Part shown: piece by piece, positions 44,844-55,440 of the stretch
How positions within the stretch are numbered: position 1 is the first letter of the stretch
Layout of the letters: each line of letters starts with the position of its first letter
Assembly: GCA_025350665.1 (NCBI GenBank)
Contig: JANXXJ010000221.1
Span: 1-56,121 of the forward strand
Direction of reading: 5' to 3'
Source: Gemmatimonadota bacterium
GTDB taxonomy: Bacteria; Gemmatimonadota; Gemmatimonadetes; Gemmatimonadales; GWC2-71-9
DNA: 56,121 nt
Notes under the pieces: generated by a model
Told to the model about the DNA's origin: nothing
Databases searched by the model: none
The model's input: the letters and a program-made list of their open reading frames with translations, nothing else
Translations under genes and position numbers: made by a program

Positions 44844-45971
44844 CTAGTGGTCGTCGCCGCCCCGGCCTGCCGGCATCAACAACTGGGCCCACACCCCCGC
44901 GTGATCCGACGGCCAGATCGGAAACGCCGGACCCTGGAGCCGCTCCCACGGCCGGATTCCCACCAGTTCGATCGAGCCCTGGAGCCCGGGCGTGCCGTTG
45001 CCAAGTCCCTTGGCAAAGACGTAGTCGAGGGTTTGCGTGAACGCTGGACTGGGGTTCGAAAGGTCAGGTGCGTTGCAGCAGGTCAGGCCCTCGACCCCCG
45101 GCCGGAGGGCCGGCCAGGCATCCGTGAACCCGCCGCCCTGCAGCACCTGGTACATCGGCGAGCCCCGGCCGTCATTCAGGTCCCCGATGACGATGGCGCG
45201 CGGTGCGCTGGCCAGCGCCGTGACGATCTCGTCGAGTTGGGCGGCGCGGATCAGGGCGAGTCCCGGGTTGCTGCCCGATTCGGGATGGGTGCTGACGATG
45301 GAGTAGCGCTGGCCGCCGATCGCCGCGTCAACGCCGACCCAGCCCCGCTGGATCGCGAGGCCGCCGACCGGCGGCATGTTGACGTTGAAGACCTTGCCCA
45401 GAGTGCCAAGGACCGTCACCCGACTGGTGTTGATCAGAATCACGTCGTCGTCCGACACGCTCACCGCGCCTCCGTAGGGAGCCACGCTGAAGTTGTGGTT
45501 CCGCCGTGCGACCGCGTACGGCAAATGCCGGATCTCGAGTTCGTGCAGCAGGGTCGGCAGAAAGTCGAGGTGGATGTCGATCGCCGGATCGCCCGGCAGG
45601 GTGATATCGATCTTGGAGACTTCCTGGAGGCCAACCACATCCGGTCGCCGACGGCCGATCTCTTCGGCAAAGCCGCGGGCCCGGGTCGGAAAATCGGTGG
45701 CGGCAAGCGTCTGGATCGCGGTGCCGAGTGCCGCGAAGGCGGCCGCCGGGTCACCGGCCGCGATCGCGGCGATGACGGCATCGACGTCGGCGCCGATGTA
45801 CATGTTGCGGGTCATGACTGAGACCGTGGCCGGCCGTCCTTCCTCGCGGCGAAGCGACGGCTCGTCGGGGGTCGGGGACGGCCCGGTGCTGTCGGGCGAG
45901 GAACAGGCCGCAAGACTGGCGGTCACGGCGAGCACGGCGAAACGAACCAGCGGGTGCTTGAAGGAAGACAT
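44844..45971 (-). CDS. Lipoprotein endonuclease/exonuclease/phosphatase family protein
   Basis: 375 residues, with a lipobox SLAAC (Cys23). The DNase I/sphingomyelinase-type fold has its key residues: Asn in VMTRNMYIGAD, Glu in VGLQEVSK, His in VSTHPESGS, Asp and Asn in IGDLNDGRG, Asp in TLDYVFA and the final Asp-His in WPSDHAGV. These act through a divalent metal on phosphodiesters: DNA, phospholipid or inositol phosphate. The lipid anchor places it in the envelope, favouring scavenging of phosphate or a lipid substrate. Single gene, ended by a hairpin. Confidence 0.88.
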   Translation of the reverse strand: MSSFKHPLVRFAVLAVTASLAACSSPDSTGPSPTPDEPSLRREEGRPATVSVMTRNMYIGADVDAVIAAIAAGDPAAAFAALGTAIQTLAATDFPTRARGFAEEIGRRRPDVVGLQEVSKIDITLPGDPAIDIHLDFLPTLLHELEIRHLPYAVARRNHNFSVAPYGGAVSVSDDDVILINTSRVTVLGTLGKVFNVNMPPVGGLAIQRGWVGVDAAIGGQRYSIVSTHPESGSNPGLALIRAAQLDEIVTALASAPRAIVIGDLNDGRGSPMYQVLQGGGFTDAWPALRPGVEGLTCCNAPDLSNPSPAFTQTLDYVFAKGLGNGTPGLQGSIELVGIRPWERLQGPAFPIWPSDHAGVWAQLLMPAGRGGDDH

Positions 45972-46024
45972 GGGGGTCTCCGGTTAGGGTGACCCCAAGC
46001 TGTCCGTTCCCCCTCAAGCCGTCG

Positions 46025-47913
46025 TCAAGTCGTTGCCTCCCATTGGGCGATCCACTGCCGCCGCTGGCGGGCGGTGACGAAATCGCGCCCCACGACGTCC
46101 CGCACGATCCGGGCGACGAACGTGTAGCCGACTGGATCGACGGTGAACCATCGGGCCCATTCGAGTTGATCCAGCGCCGGGCTGAGGCGATCCTCACTGA
46201 GGCCGACCGCGCCGGCGAGGCGATCGGGGTCAATCCGCGGCGGTCCGACGGCGGCGCAGGCAGCCGCCAACTGGGCATCCGGGGTGAGCCGGCGGAACCC
46301 GACCCGGATCGCAGCAACCACGGTATCCGGAAGCTCGCCTGGCATGGTCTGGCTCAGGGTGTCCGTCGGCCGAAGCCAGGGCCTGGTCTCGCCGAAATCG
46401 ATGCCGGCGGCAATCGCGTCGAGCAGGTCGATCACGAAGAGCGGATATCCGCCGGTCTCGATCCCCAGCCTCCGGCTGACTCGGTCGAGCGCGTCTTTGT
46501 CATAGGACGGGAACGCCCACGCGGCCAGCGCCGCGATATCGATCGCCCCGAGCGGGTCGAGCCGAACCGCCCGTCCCGGGATGTCCCGGCCCAACCCGGC
46601 GCGAAGGCGATCGAGTTCGTCCCGCGCCGGATAGCCGGTCGCCGCGAACATGATGCCGAGAGGCCTGCGGCCGAGATTGCGGGCGGCCAGTTCGAGCGCC
46701 GCCGCTGACTCGGGGTCGATCCACTGCGCGTTGTCGACCATCACCACCAGCGGTCCCTCCTGGGTGATCGCGTCGAAGATCTCCGAGATCGCCTCGGGGA
46801 GGGGATCGGCCGGGGCGCCGGCGGCTGCGGGGAAACGGTCGGCCCAGTCCGGCAGGCGGTCGGCCATCGCGGCCAAGGCCGGGAGCCGGGCACCCGCTAC
46901 GCCCGGCGCGTCGGCAAGTCCGCCTCGGGCCAGCGCCAGCACCGCCGCACCGGCCCGTTGTCGATCGGACTCGACCAGCCGGGCCACCGCCACCGTGCCG
47001 CCGTCGATGATGACCTGCGCCCGGATCTCCTCGAGCAGGCGGGTTTTGCCAAGGCCCGAATCGCCCAGCAGCAGTGCCATGGCGGCACGGGGTTCGCGCA
47101 CCGTGGACCAGACGTCGTTGAGCGCCCGCATCGCCTCTACTCGGCCGACGAGCGGCGCCCGGCGCCGGCTCGGCGGGCTCGCCGGAGCCGCCACCGTTCG
47201 CGACCGGCCGGCCCCCCGCGCGATCCGCTCGGCCAGTCCGACGAGACTCGGCGTCGGTACCGTTCCCGATGCCTCCCGGACCCGCTCGGCAAATCGGCGA
47301 AACGCGGCGGCCGAGGCCCCGGGATCCCCCGAGCGAGCCAATGCCTCCATCAGCGTGCGGGTCGCCGGTTCCGAGTTGGGATCGAGCCGCGCGGCCCGCT
47401 CGGCGACCTGAACCGCGGCGGCGTGATCACCCGCCTCCATCAGTCCCCCGGCGCGGCCCACCAGCGCGCCGACCGAACGGGTTCGCCACAGCCGCCGCTC
47501 CGCCGCCAGCCAGTCTTCAAAACCCGACTCACCGGGAATGGCGAATCCCTCGAGAAACTCCCCGGCCACCAATGCTTCCGCGGCTGCCGCCCGCCCGTCG
47601 GCCAGGGCCCGCTCCAGCTCGTCCACGTCGAGCCGGACGCCGCCCTGGAGCGTCACCTGGTCCACCGTGGTAGCGATGCGCTCCTCGCCGGCGGAGCGCC
47701 GGAGGATTCGGAGCGCCTCATTTAGGGAATGACGCGCGGCCGATCCAGGCTTGTCCTGCCACAGCAGGGCGAGGAGATGGTCGCGGGTCCGGGTCCCCCG
47801 CGGGGATCGGGCGAGGTAGATCAACAGCGCCAGGTGTTTGCGCCAGAGCAGTTCGGGCGGCGGCGGTGCGCCGTCGACGGTTACCTCCGCTGGTCCTAGC
47901 GTTCGGATTTCGA

Positions 47914-47917
<4 letters not shown>
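46025..47917 (-). CDS. BTAD-domain transcriptional regulator with AAA/STAND ATPase
   Basis: 630 residues from the GTG at 47917, which overlaps the kinase stop (GTGA) and has GGAGG 5 bases upstream; the longer upstream frame is not coding. N-terminal winged helix (about 1-95, LLWRKHLALLIYLARSPRGT), bacterial transcriptional activator domain (about 95-245, FEDWLAAERRLWR), then an ATPase with Walker A GDSGLGKT near residue 285 and Walker B PLVVMVDNAQWID. This is the SARP/AfsR-like layout: DNA-binding activity controlled by nucleotide and a protein signal. Co-translation with the Ser/Thr kinase suggests the regulator is the kinase's target or co-sensor. Confidence 0.88.
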
Positions 47918-50676
<2,759 letters not shown>

Positions 50677-50760
50677 TGGGCAAGGTTGCGGTTCCCGCCG
50701 ACCCTACGGCGTCCGGGCCAGGTCCCCTCGATCGGTGACGCCACTCTTCATGATGAAGCC

Positions 50761-50795
50761 GACCCGCTCGAGCCGGGTGATGTCCGGAGCGGGTC
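50761..50795 (-). terminator. Hairpin after the channel-like gene
   Basis: Perfect 9-bp arms GACCCGCTC (50761-50769) and GAGCGGGTC (50787-50795) with CCGG/CCGG inside the loop, starting 10 bases beyond the stop at 50806. A small palindrome CTTCATGATGAAG (50746-50758) lies next to it, in the gap that must also contain the kinase promoter. Confidence 0.5.
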
Positions 50796-50805
50796 GCGGG
50801 GCTGC

Positions 50806-51558
50806 CTAACGCTGATCCGGGTCCGGCGGCGTCGCGGCGACCGGCACCAGGCCCGGTGTCGTGGGTTCGCCTCCGCCGTTCCCCGGGCCCCGCTTCTTCC
50901 GGCGCTTCCGCCCTTCCTCGTACCACCGCCGGGTGACCTCACCGGCAAGTTCCCGGTTGCCCAGCCCGAAGGCGAGCCCCGCGGCCAGACCGATCGCGCC
51001 GAAGACCAGCGTGAAGGCCGCCGTGATGATCTCCGCCGCGACTCCCATCTGCTGCATCGCCATGAAGACCGAGATCAGCACCACCGCCGACTTGGCCAGC
51101 TTGGCGAGCGTCGGCACCCCTTCGACTCCGCCCGCCGAGGCCAGCACGATGCCGCGGACGAATTCGCCCACGATCATGCCGAGGATCACGATCACGATCG
51201 CCGCGATGAGAGTCGGGATGTAGGACAGCATGGTGCCGAACATCTGGTTGATGCTGTCGAGCCCGAGCGCCGCGCTCGAGAGCAGGATCACCACCAGCAT
51301 CACCATCCAGAACAGCAGTTTGCCGACCGCGTGGATCGGGTCGAGCCGGGTCCCGGTCCGCCCCATCGCTTCGCTGAATCCCCCGGCCTCGGCCATCTTG
51401 TTGAAGTTGAGGCGCTGGAGGATCGCGTCGGTCCACCGCTCCACCATCCGAGCCACGATGTAGCCGGCAAAGAGAATGAGCGCCGCGCCCAGGAACGACG
51501 GAACGATCGAGCCCAGCTGGTCGAAGCCGACCCGGAGCCGGTCGAGAATGGAAGTCAT
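50806..51558 (-). CDS. Small-conductance mechanosensitive channel-like membrane protein
   Basis: 250 residues with four or five hydrophobic helices (VPSFLGAALILFAGYIVARM, LLFWMVMLVVILLSSAALGL, LIAAIVIVILGMIVGEFVRG, IITAAFTLVFGAIGLAAGLA). The last pattern, GAIGLAAGLAFGLGNRELAG, is the conserved TM-helix repeat of CmpX/YnaI-like proteins related to MscS. The C-terminus is a charged tail (EEGRKRRKKRGPGNGGG) rather than the MscS cytoplasmic vestibule, so gating and conductance are open questions. Coupled to the upstream MDR gene by a 4-base overlap. Stop codon TAG lies inside the recurrent octamer at 50804. Confidence 0.82.
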   Translation of the reverse strand: MTSILDRLRVGFDQLGSIVPSFLGAALILFAGYIVARMVERWTDAILQRLNFNKMAEAGGFSEAMGRTGTRLDPIHAVGKLLFWMVMLVVILLSSAALGLDSINQMFGTMLSYIPTLIAAIVIVILGMIVGEFVRGIVLASAGGVEGVPTLAKLAKSAVVLISVFMAMQQMGVAAEIITAAFTLVFGAIGLAAGLAFGLGNRELAGEVTRRWYEEGRKRRKKRGPGNGGGEPTTPGLVPVAATPPDPDQR

Positions 51559-52589
51559 CGGGATACCTCGATTACCACTTTGCCAAGTTGTGATCCGCTC
51601 TCGAGCCGTCGATACGCCTCGATGCCCTGCTCGAGCGGAACCACCAGATCGACCTTCGGGGTCAGTTTGCCGCTGTTCGCGACCGCCATCATCGCGGCGA
51701 ATTCACTCACGGTCCCCATGGTGGATCCGAGGATCGACCACTGGAACCAGAACAGTTTCCGGATGTCGATCTGGACCATCGGGCCGGTGGTGGCGCCGCA
51801 GGTGACCAGGCGTCCGCCCGGCCGGAGCGCCCGGAGCGATTTGTCCCAGGTCTTCTCACCGACCGAATCGACCACCACGTCGGCCCCGATCCGGGTGAGG
51901 CCCCGGACCTCACGGGCCACGTCCTGGCTGGCGTGATTGAGAACGACATCGGCGCCTAACGCTTTGGCGCCGGCGAGTTTTTCGTCCGAACTGCTGGTCG
52001 CGACCACCCGGGCGCCCAGATGCTTGGCGATCTGGAGTGCCGCGAGCGACACGCCACCGCCGATTCCCCAGATCAGCACCGTCTCGCCCGCCTGGACCTG
52101 CGCCCGCGTCACCAGCATCCGCCACGCGGTGAGCGTGGCGAGCGGCAGAGCCGCGGCCTCGGCCCAACTCAGGTGGGTCCCCACCTTGGCCACGTTCCGG
52201 GCCGGCACCACCAGATACTCGGCCACCGTGCCCGAGCGGTGTTCCCCGAGGACCCCGAAAGTCCGGCACAGCGGGTCCTGGCCGCTGGTACACATTGGAC
52301 AGGTCCCGCAGGAGATCCCCGGGTTCACCACCACCCGGTCGCCGGGCGTAAGTCCGGTCACCCCGGTCCCGACTTGGTCCACCACCCCGGCCGCGTCGGT
52401 CCCGACGACGTGGGGGAACCCCAGGGTAATCCCGGGCAGACCTCCTAAGACGAATAGATCCAAGCGGTTAAGAGCCGCTGAACGGATCTGGAGCCGGACC
52501 TGGTCGGGTTGTTCGACGGCCGGAGTGGGCATTTCCTGAACCCGGAGGCGGTCAATCCCACCGTGTTCGACGAGCGTCAAGGCGCGCAT
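51555..52589 (-). CDS. Zinc-type medium-chain alcohol dehydrogenase
   Basis: 344 residues from the ATG at 52589; frame upstream only mirrors the lysine-rich gene on the other strand. GroES-like domain, HVVGTDAAGVVDQVG, and the structural zinc cysteines Cys94, Cys97, Cys100 and Cys108 (GISCGTCPMCTSGQDPLC). Cofactor domain with WGIGGGVSLAALQIAKHLGA. The catalytic-zinc Cys and His of classical alcohol dehydrogenases are not obvious, and the C-terminus (GKLTPKVDLVVPLEQGIEA) is like quinone or crotonyl-CoA reductases, so NADPH reduction of an enoyl or quinone is possible. Divergent from the histone-like gene over an operator-like palindrome. Confidence 0.85.
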   Translation of the reverse strand: MRALTLVEHGGIDRLRVQEMPTPAVEQPDQVRLQIRSAALNRLDLFVLGGLPGITLGFPHVVGTDAAGVVDQVGTGVTGLTPGDRVVVNPGISCGTCPMCTSGQDPLCRTFGVLGEHRSGTVAEYLVVPARNVAKVGTHLSWAEAAALPLATLTAWRMLVTRAQVQAGETVLIWGIGGGVSLAALQIAKHLGARVVATSSSDEKLAGAKALGADVVLNHASQDVAREVRGLTRIGADVVVDSVGEKTWDKSLRALRPGGRLVTCGATTGPMVQIDIRKLFWFQWSILGSTMGTVSEFAAMMAVANSGKLTPKVDLVVPLEQGIEAYRRLESGSQLGKVVIEVSR

Positions 52590-52591
52590 AG

Positions 52592-52618
52592 CTTGCACAA
52601 GTTGAAAAGTTGTGCAAG
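52592..52618. promoter_or_regulatory. Palindromic operator-like site
   Basis: Perfect 9-base arms CTTGCACAA (52592-52600) and TTGTGCAAG (52610-52618), 9 bases apart, in the 94-base gap between divergent starts (MDR at 52589, histone-like at 52684), followed by ATATAT. It abuts the MDR start codon, so a bound repressor could block that gene directly. Confidence 0.55.
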
Positions 52619-52683
52619 ATATATGGCGAGAGTGTATTCGAGCGACCACCAAAACCGCGTATCCGCCGTCGGGGAGGACCAGC

Positions 52684-53076
52684 ATGGCCGTATTCCATGA
52701 TATGGAGATGGGTTGGACTGGCTCGGGTTGGATGGAGCCCATGCCTTCGTCGCCGCCACCCCCGCCGCCACCACCACCGCCGCCGCCGCCGCCGCCGCCG
52801 ATCGCCGCCCCGGTCGGATTGGCACCGCCCCGGCCGGCGAAGCCCAAAGCTCCGGTCAAGAAGCCGGTGGCCAAGGCGCCGGTCGCCAAGAAGGCCGTGG
52901 CCAAGAAGGCGCCGGTCAAGAAGGCGGCGAAGAAGGCCAAGCCGACCAAGAAGAAGGCGGCGAAGAAGGCCAAACCCGTGAAGAAGGCGGCCAGGAAGGC
53001 CAAGCCGGCGAAGAAGGTTGCCAAGAAGGCCGTGAAGAAGGCAGCCAAGAAGCCGGCCAAGAAAAAGAAGAGATAG
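52684..53076 (+). CDS. Polyproline / lysine-rich histone H1-like protein
   Basis: 130 residues from the ATG at 52684 with GGGGAGG upstream. Three parts: an acidic/aromatic head of about 23 residues (MAVFHDMEMGWTGSGWMEP), sixteen consecutive prolines (52753-52800), and a basic tail of repeated AKKA, PVKK and AKPTKK units similar to bacterial histone H1/HC1-like proteins and AlgP. The tail should bind DNA or RNA without a fixed structure. The proline run is far longer than normal and would need elongation factor P. A 10-bp hairpin terminator follows, so it is a single-gene unit. Confidence 0.8.
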   Translation: MAVFHDMEMGWTGSGWMEPMPSSPPPPPPPPPPPPPPPPIAAPVGLAPPRPAKPKAPVKKPVAKAPVAKKAVAKKAPVKKAAKKAKPTKKKAAKKAKPVKKAARKAKPAKKVAKKAVKKAAKKPAKKKKR

Positions 53077-53094
53077 TTCGTCACCGCCGGAACG

Positions 53095-53128
53095 AAGGGG
53101 CGCCTCGCTCGGCGGGGCGCCCTTTCGC
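53095..53128 (+). terminator. Intrinsic terminator of the histone-like gene
   Basis: 10-bp stem (53095-53104 with 53116-53125, one G-T wobble), 11-base loop, 3' arm ending in TTT, 18 bases after the stop. The best terminator of the window. Confidence 0.7.
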
Positions 53129-53143
53129 ATTGCTGTGGAGCTC

Positions 53144-54016
53144 ATGACCGCACGTTCCGCCTTCGACCGGCTCGCCGGGTTTTTCGCCCGACGCCCGTCC
53201 CGCCAGGGGTGGGCGGCCCGCCGATCCCTGGGGCACGTCTTCCCGTCCGACGAAGTGCTCCGTGATCAGTTGATCGGTCGGGCCCAAAGCCGGCTCCGGC
53301 CCGATGGCGGCGCGGCCGATACGGCCACGGTGGTGGCATCCCTCGCTGACCTCATCGCCCTTGATGGTCCGGTCACCGTGCGCGATCGGTCGCTCGACTG
53401 GTTGCTCGGGCTGGTTGGTCAGCCCGGCGCGTTCGGTGAGGGGTGCACCGCGGCCCGGCACGCCCACCGGGTCTGCGAGCATTTTCTCGGGGGATTCTTT
53501 TCGGTGGCGCCGCCGGCCCAGCGGGCCGCACCCGCGACGATGCCTAACGGCAAGGTCTACCGGATCGAATCGCAGGCCCGCTTCGCCACCAGCGTCTGGG
53601 CCCTCGAGGTGGCGGTCGAAGGCGGCCGACACCATGACCCCGGGGTCCAGAAGCATCTCGACAGCTTTGCCCACCTGGTGATCGAGTGGGACCGGTGGGA
53701 CGACATGCTGACCCCTGATCTCGCCTTCGGCGCGATCGGCGCGCTGGGGCAGGCGCCGGAACGCTGGCGTCCGGTGCTCGAATCACTGGTGCGCATTGCC
53801 GCCCATCACCAGTCGGCCGACGGCACCTGGCCCCGGGTCGACTTCTTCAATGCCCTGGCCGGCCTGGCCCGGGTGGACCATCCGCTGGTCCTCCCGATGC
53901 TGGAACGCGCCCTGCCCAGCCTGCTCCAGCGCCAGCGCGAGGACGGGTCGTTCGGCAACGTCGCCGCCGACGAGCGCGCCCTGGTCGGATTTCAAGTTCT
54001 CCGCCGGCTCACTTAA
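53144..54016 (+). CDS. Terpene-cyclase-like alpha/alpha-barrel protein, unknown function
   Basis: 290 residues, from the ATG at 53144 (GGAG 4 bases upstream); GTG at 53135 is an alternative. I do not recognise a named family. The C-terminal half contains two repeats ending in DGTW and DGSF (AHHQSADGTWPRVDFFNALA, LLQRQREDGSFGNVAADE), the QW-type pattern of squalene-hopene cyclase and prenyltransferase alpha/alpha toroids. The DxDD catalytic acid of cyclases is not visible, so a noncatalytic scaffold or an unusual enzyme is possible. Stands alone between the histone-like gene and selD. Confidence 0.6.
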   Translation: MTARSAFDRLAGFFARRPSRQGWAARRSLGHVFPSDEVLRDQLIGRAQSRLRPDGGAADTATVVASLADLIALDGPVTVRDRSLDWLLGLVGQPGAFGEGCTAARHAHRVCEHFLGGFFSVAPPAQRAAPATMPNGKVYRIESQARFATSVWALEVAVEGGRHHDPGVQKHLDSFAHLVIEWDRWDDMLTPDLAFGAIGALGQAPERWRPVLESLVRIAAHHQSADGTWPRVDFFNALAGLARVDHPLVLPMLERALPSLLQRQREDGSFGNVAADERALVGFQVLRRLT

Positions 54017-54072
54017 CTTCTCGACCCGGGCGCCCCGCTCGGCCCCGGTGCCCGACCCTGGCCCCGGCGCCC

Positions 54073-54100
54073 GTAAGGGCGGGCGTAAGCCCGCCCCTAC
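54073..54100. repeat. REP-like palindrome, copy 2
   Basis: Stem GGGCGGGC (54077-54084) with GCCCGCCC (54089-54096), loop GTAA, outer GTA/TAC also pairing. Same stem as the element at 15720-15744. Lies between the terpene-cyclase-like gene and selD. Confidence 0.65.
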
Positions 54101-54123
54101 GTCCCCCGAACCCGAGGATCGTC

Positions 54124-55200
54124 ATGACCGAACCGATCGATCAGAAACCGCGGATCCGGCTGACCTCGCTCTCCCACGGCGCCGGCTGAGCCTGCAAATT
54201 CGGCCCGGCCGAGTTGTCGCAGGTCTTGCGTCACGTCCCCGGAATCATCGATCCCAACGTCCTCATCGACGCGGCCAGCCGCGACGACGCGGCCGTGTAC
54301 CGGATCGCGCCCGATCGGGCCCTCGTGGTCACGGTCGATTTCTTCACGCCCATCGTCGACGACGCTGCCACCTGGGGACGGATCGCCGCCGCCAACGCCC
54401 TCTCTGATGTCTACGCCATGGGCGGGCGACCGCTGTTCGCGCTCAACCTGGTCGGTTGGCCCCGCGGCACGCTGTCCATGGACCTCCTCGGTGAGGTGCT
54501 CGCGGGCGCCCAGTCGGTGGCGAAGGAAGCCGGTTGTCTGATTCTCGGCGGCCACTCGATCGATGACCCGGAGCCCAAATTCGGCATGGTCGTGGTCGGT
54601 GAAGTCCATCCGGACCGGATGCTGACCAACTCCGGCGCCAAGCCCGGCGACATCCTGGTCCTCACCAAACCGCTGGGCACCGGGATCCTGGCCACCGGCT
54701 TGAAGCGCGGTCTCATCTCCGAGGCCGAGATGGCCGAGGCGGTCGCACAGATGACGACGCTCAATCGGGGCGCCGCCGAGGCGGCGGTCGCGCACGGCGC
54801 GGTGACCGCGACCGACGTGACCGGCTTCGGCCTCATGGGCCATCTCTCCAATATTGTGAACGGAAGTGGCGTGGGCGCCCGGATCGACGTGAGCCGGCTC
54901 AATTTTCTGGCCGGCGCCACCGAACTCGTCATTCAGGGCGTCGTCCCGGGCGGCACCACCCGGAATCTCGAGACGGTGCCGGTCGAGTGGAGCGACGACA
55001 TCACCCGCTTCGAGCGGATCCTGGCGTCCGACGCCCAGACGTCGGGGGGACTCCTGATCGCGATTCCGCACGATCGGGCCCGGGATCTGATCGAGGCCCT
55101 CCGCGCCGGCCCGGCCCCGTCGGCCCGGACCGTGGGCATCATCACCCGCGAGCGTGGGGTGATCCGGGCTGAGCGGGGTAGCGCGCTGCCGGACGCCTGA
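54124..55200 (+). CDS. selD: Selenide, water dikinase (selenophosphate synthase), itself a selenoprotein
   Basis: 358 residues including selenocysteine at position 22, encoded by UGA 54187-54189. The ATG at 54124 has GAGGA 5 bases upstream and gives LTSLSHGAG-Sec-ACKFGPAEL, the SelD catalytic motif in which Sec or Cys is followed by the essential Lys25. The frame after the UGA is complete: LVVTVDFFTPIVDD, MGGRPLFALNLVGW, GGHSIDDPEPKFG and DVTGFGLMGHL are family landmarks. It uses ATP to make selenophosphate, the donor for Sec-tRNA and selenouridine. A gene call that treats UGA as stop would start at about 54214 and lose the active site. The organism must therefore have SelA, SelB and tRNA-Sec. 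First gene of a likely operon with the next two. Confidence 0.93.
54190..54223 (+). promoter_or_regulatory. Candidate SECIS hairpin in selD
   Basis: Directly after the Sec codon: lower stem CCTGC (54191-54195) with GCAGG (54219-54223), and upper stem TCGGCC (54200-54205) with GGCCGA (54207-54212). Position and size suit a bacterial SECIS, which SelB needs immediately 3' of UGA. The exact apical loop is uncertain. Confidence 0.5.
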
Positions 55201-55206
55201 GACACC

Positions 55207-55212
55207 TATATT
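55207..55212 (+). promoter_or_regulatory. Possible -10 element (TATATT)
   Basis: TATATT 6 bases before the GTG start of the small protein at 55219. If it is a real -10, the transcript would be leaderless. Same hexamer as at 9122. Confidence 0.35.
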
Positions 55213-55218
55213 CCCGCC

Positions 55219-55440
55219 GTGCCGTTTCACTGGTCGCCAGCCCGGATGGATCAACTCGAACGCGCCGCCCGTGACGGACTGCGGGTGGCCGTGCGCCGCC
55301 GCGGCGTGGAGTTCGTGGTGACCGCCCGCCGGGTCGAGTTGTCGGCCCGGGGCGAGCGGCTGATCGGCTACCTGCCAATGACCGGTACCGAAATGATGTT
55401 CGAGCTTTCCCACGTCGAATCCTTCGAGGTCCTGTCCTGA
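55219..55440 (+). CDS. Small conserved-looking protein of unknown function
   Basis: 73 residues from a GTG 18 bases after selD. Not recognised. It is compact and soluble: helix (MDQLERAARDGLRVAV), then beta strands (GVEFVVTARRVELSARGERLIGYLP) and an acidic end (ELSHVESFEVL), with no cysteine. Its stop overlaps the RNase H-like start by one base (TGATG), so it is translated together with that protein and may bind the same nucleic acid or the protein itself. Confidence 0.65.
   Translation: MPFHWSPARMDQLERAARDGLRVAVRRRGVEFVVTARRVELSARGERLIGYLPMTGTEMMFELSHVESFEVLS

Noticed and set aside
52590-53084. Extension of the MDR dehydrogenase into a Phe/Ala/Leu-rich membrane-like segment
   Set aside because: This is the mirror image of the lysine-rich histone-like gene and crosses the palindromic promoter gap.
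54187-54189. UGA read as a stop, making selD a pseudogene or a later-starting gene
   Set aside because: The codon falls exactly on the SelD Sec/Cys position, the flanking residues fit on both sides, and the ribosome-binding site is before 54124.
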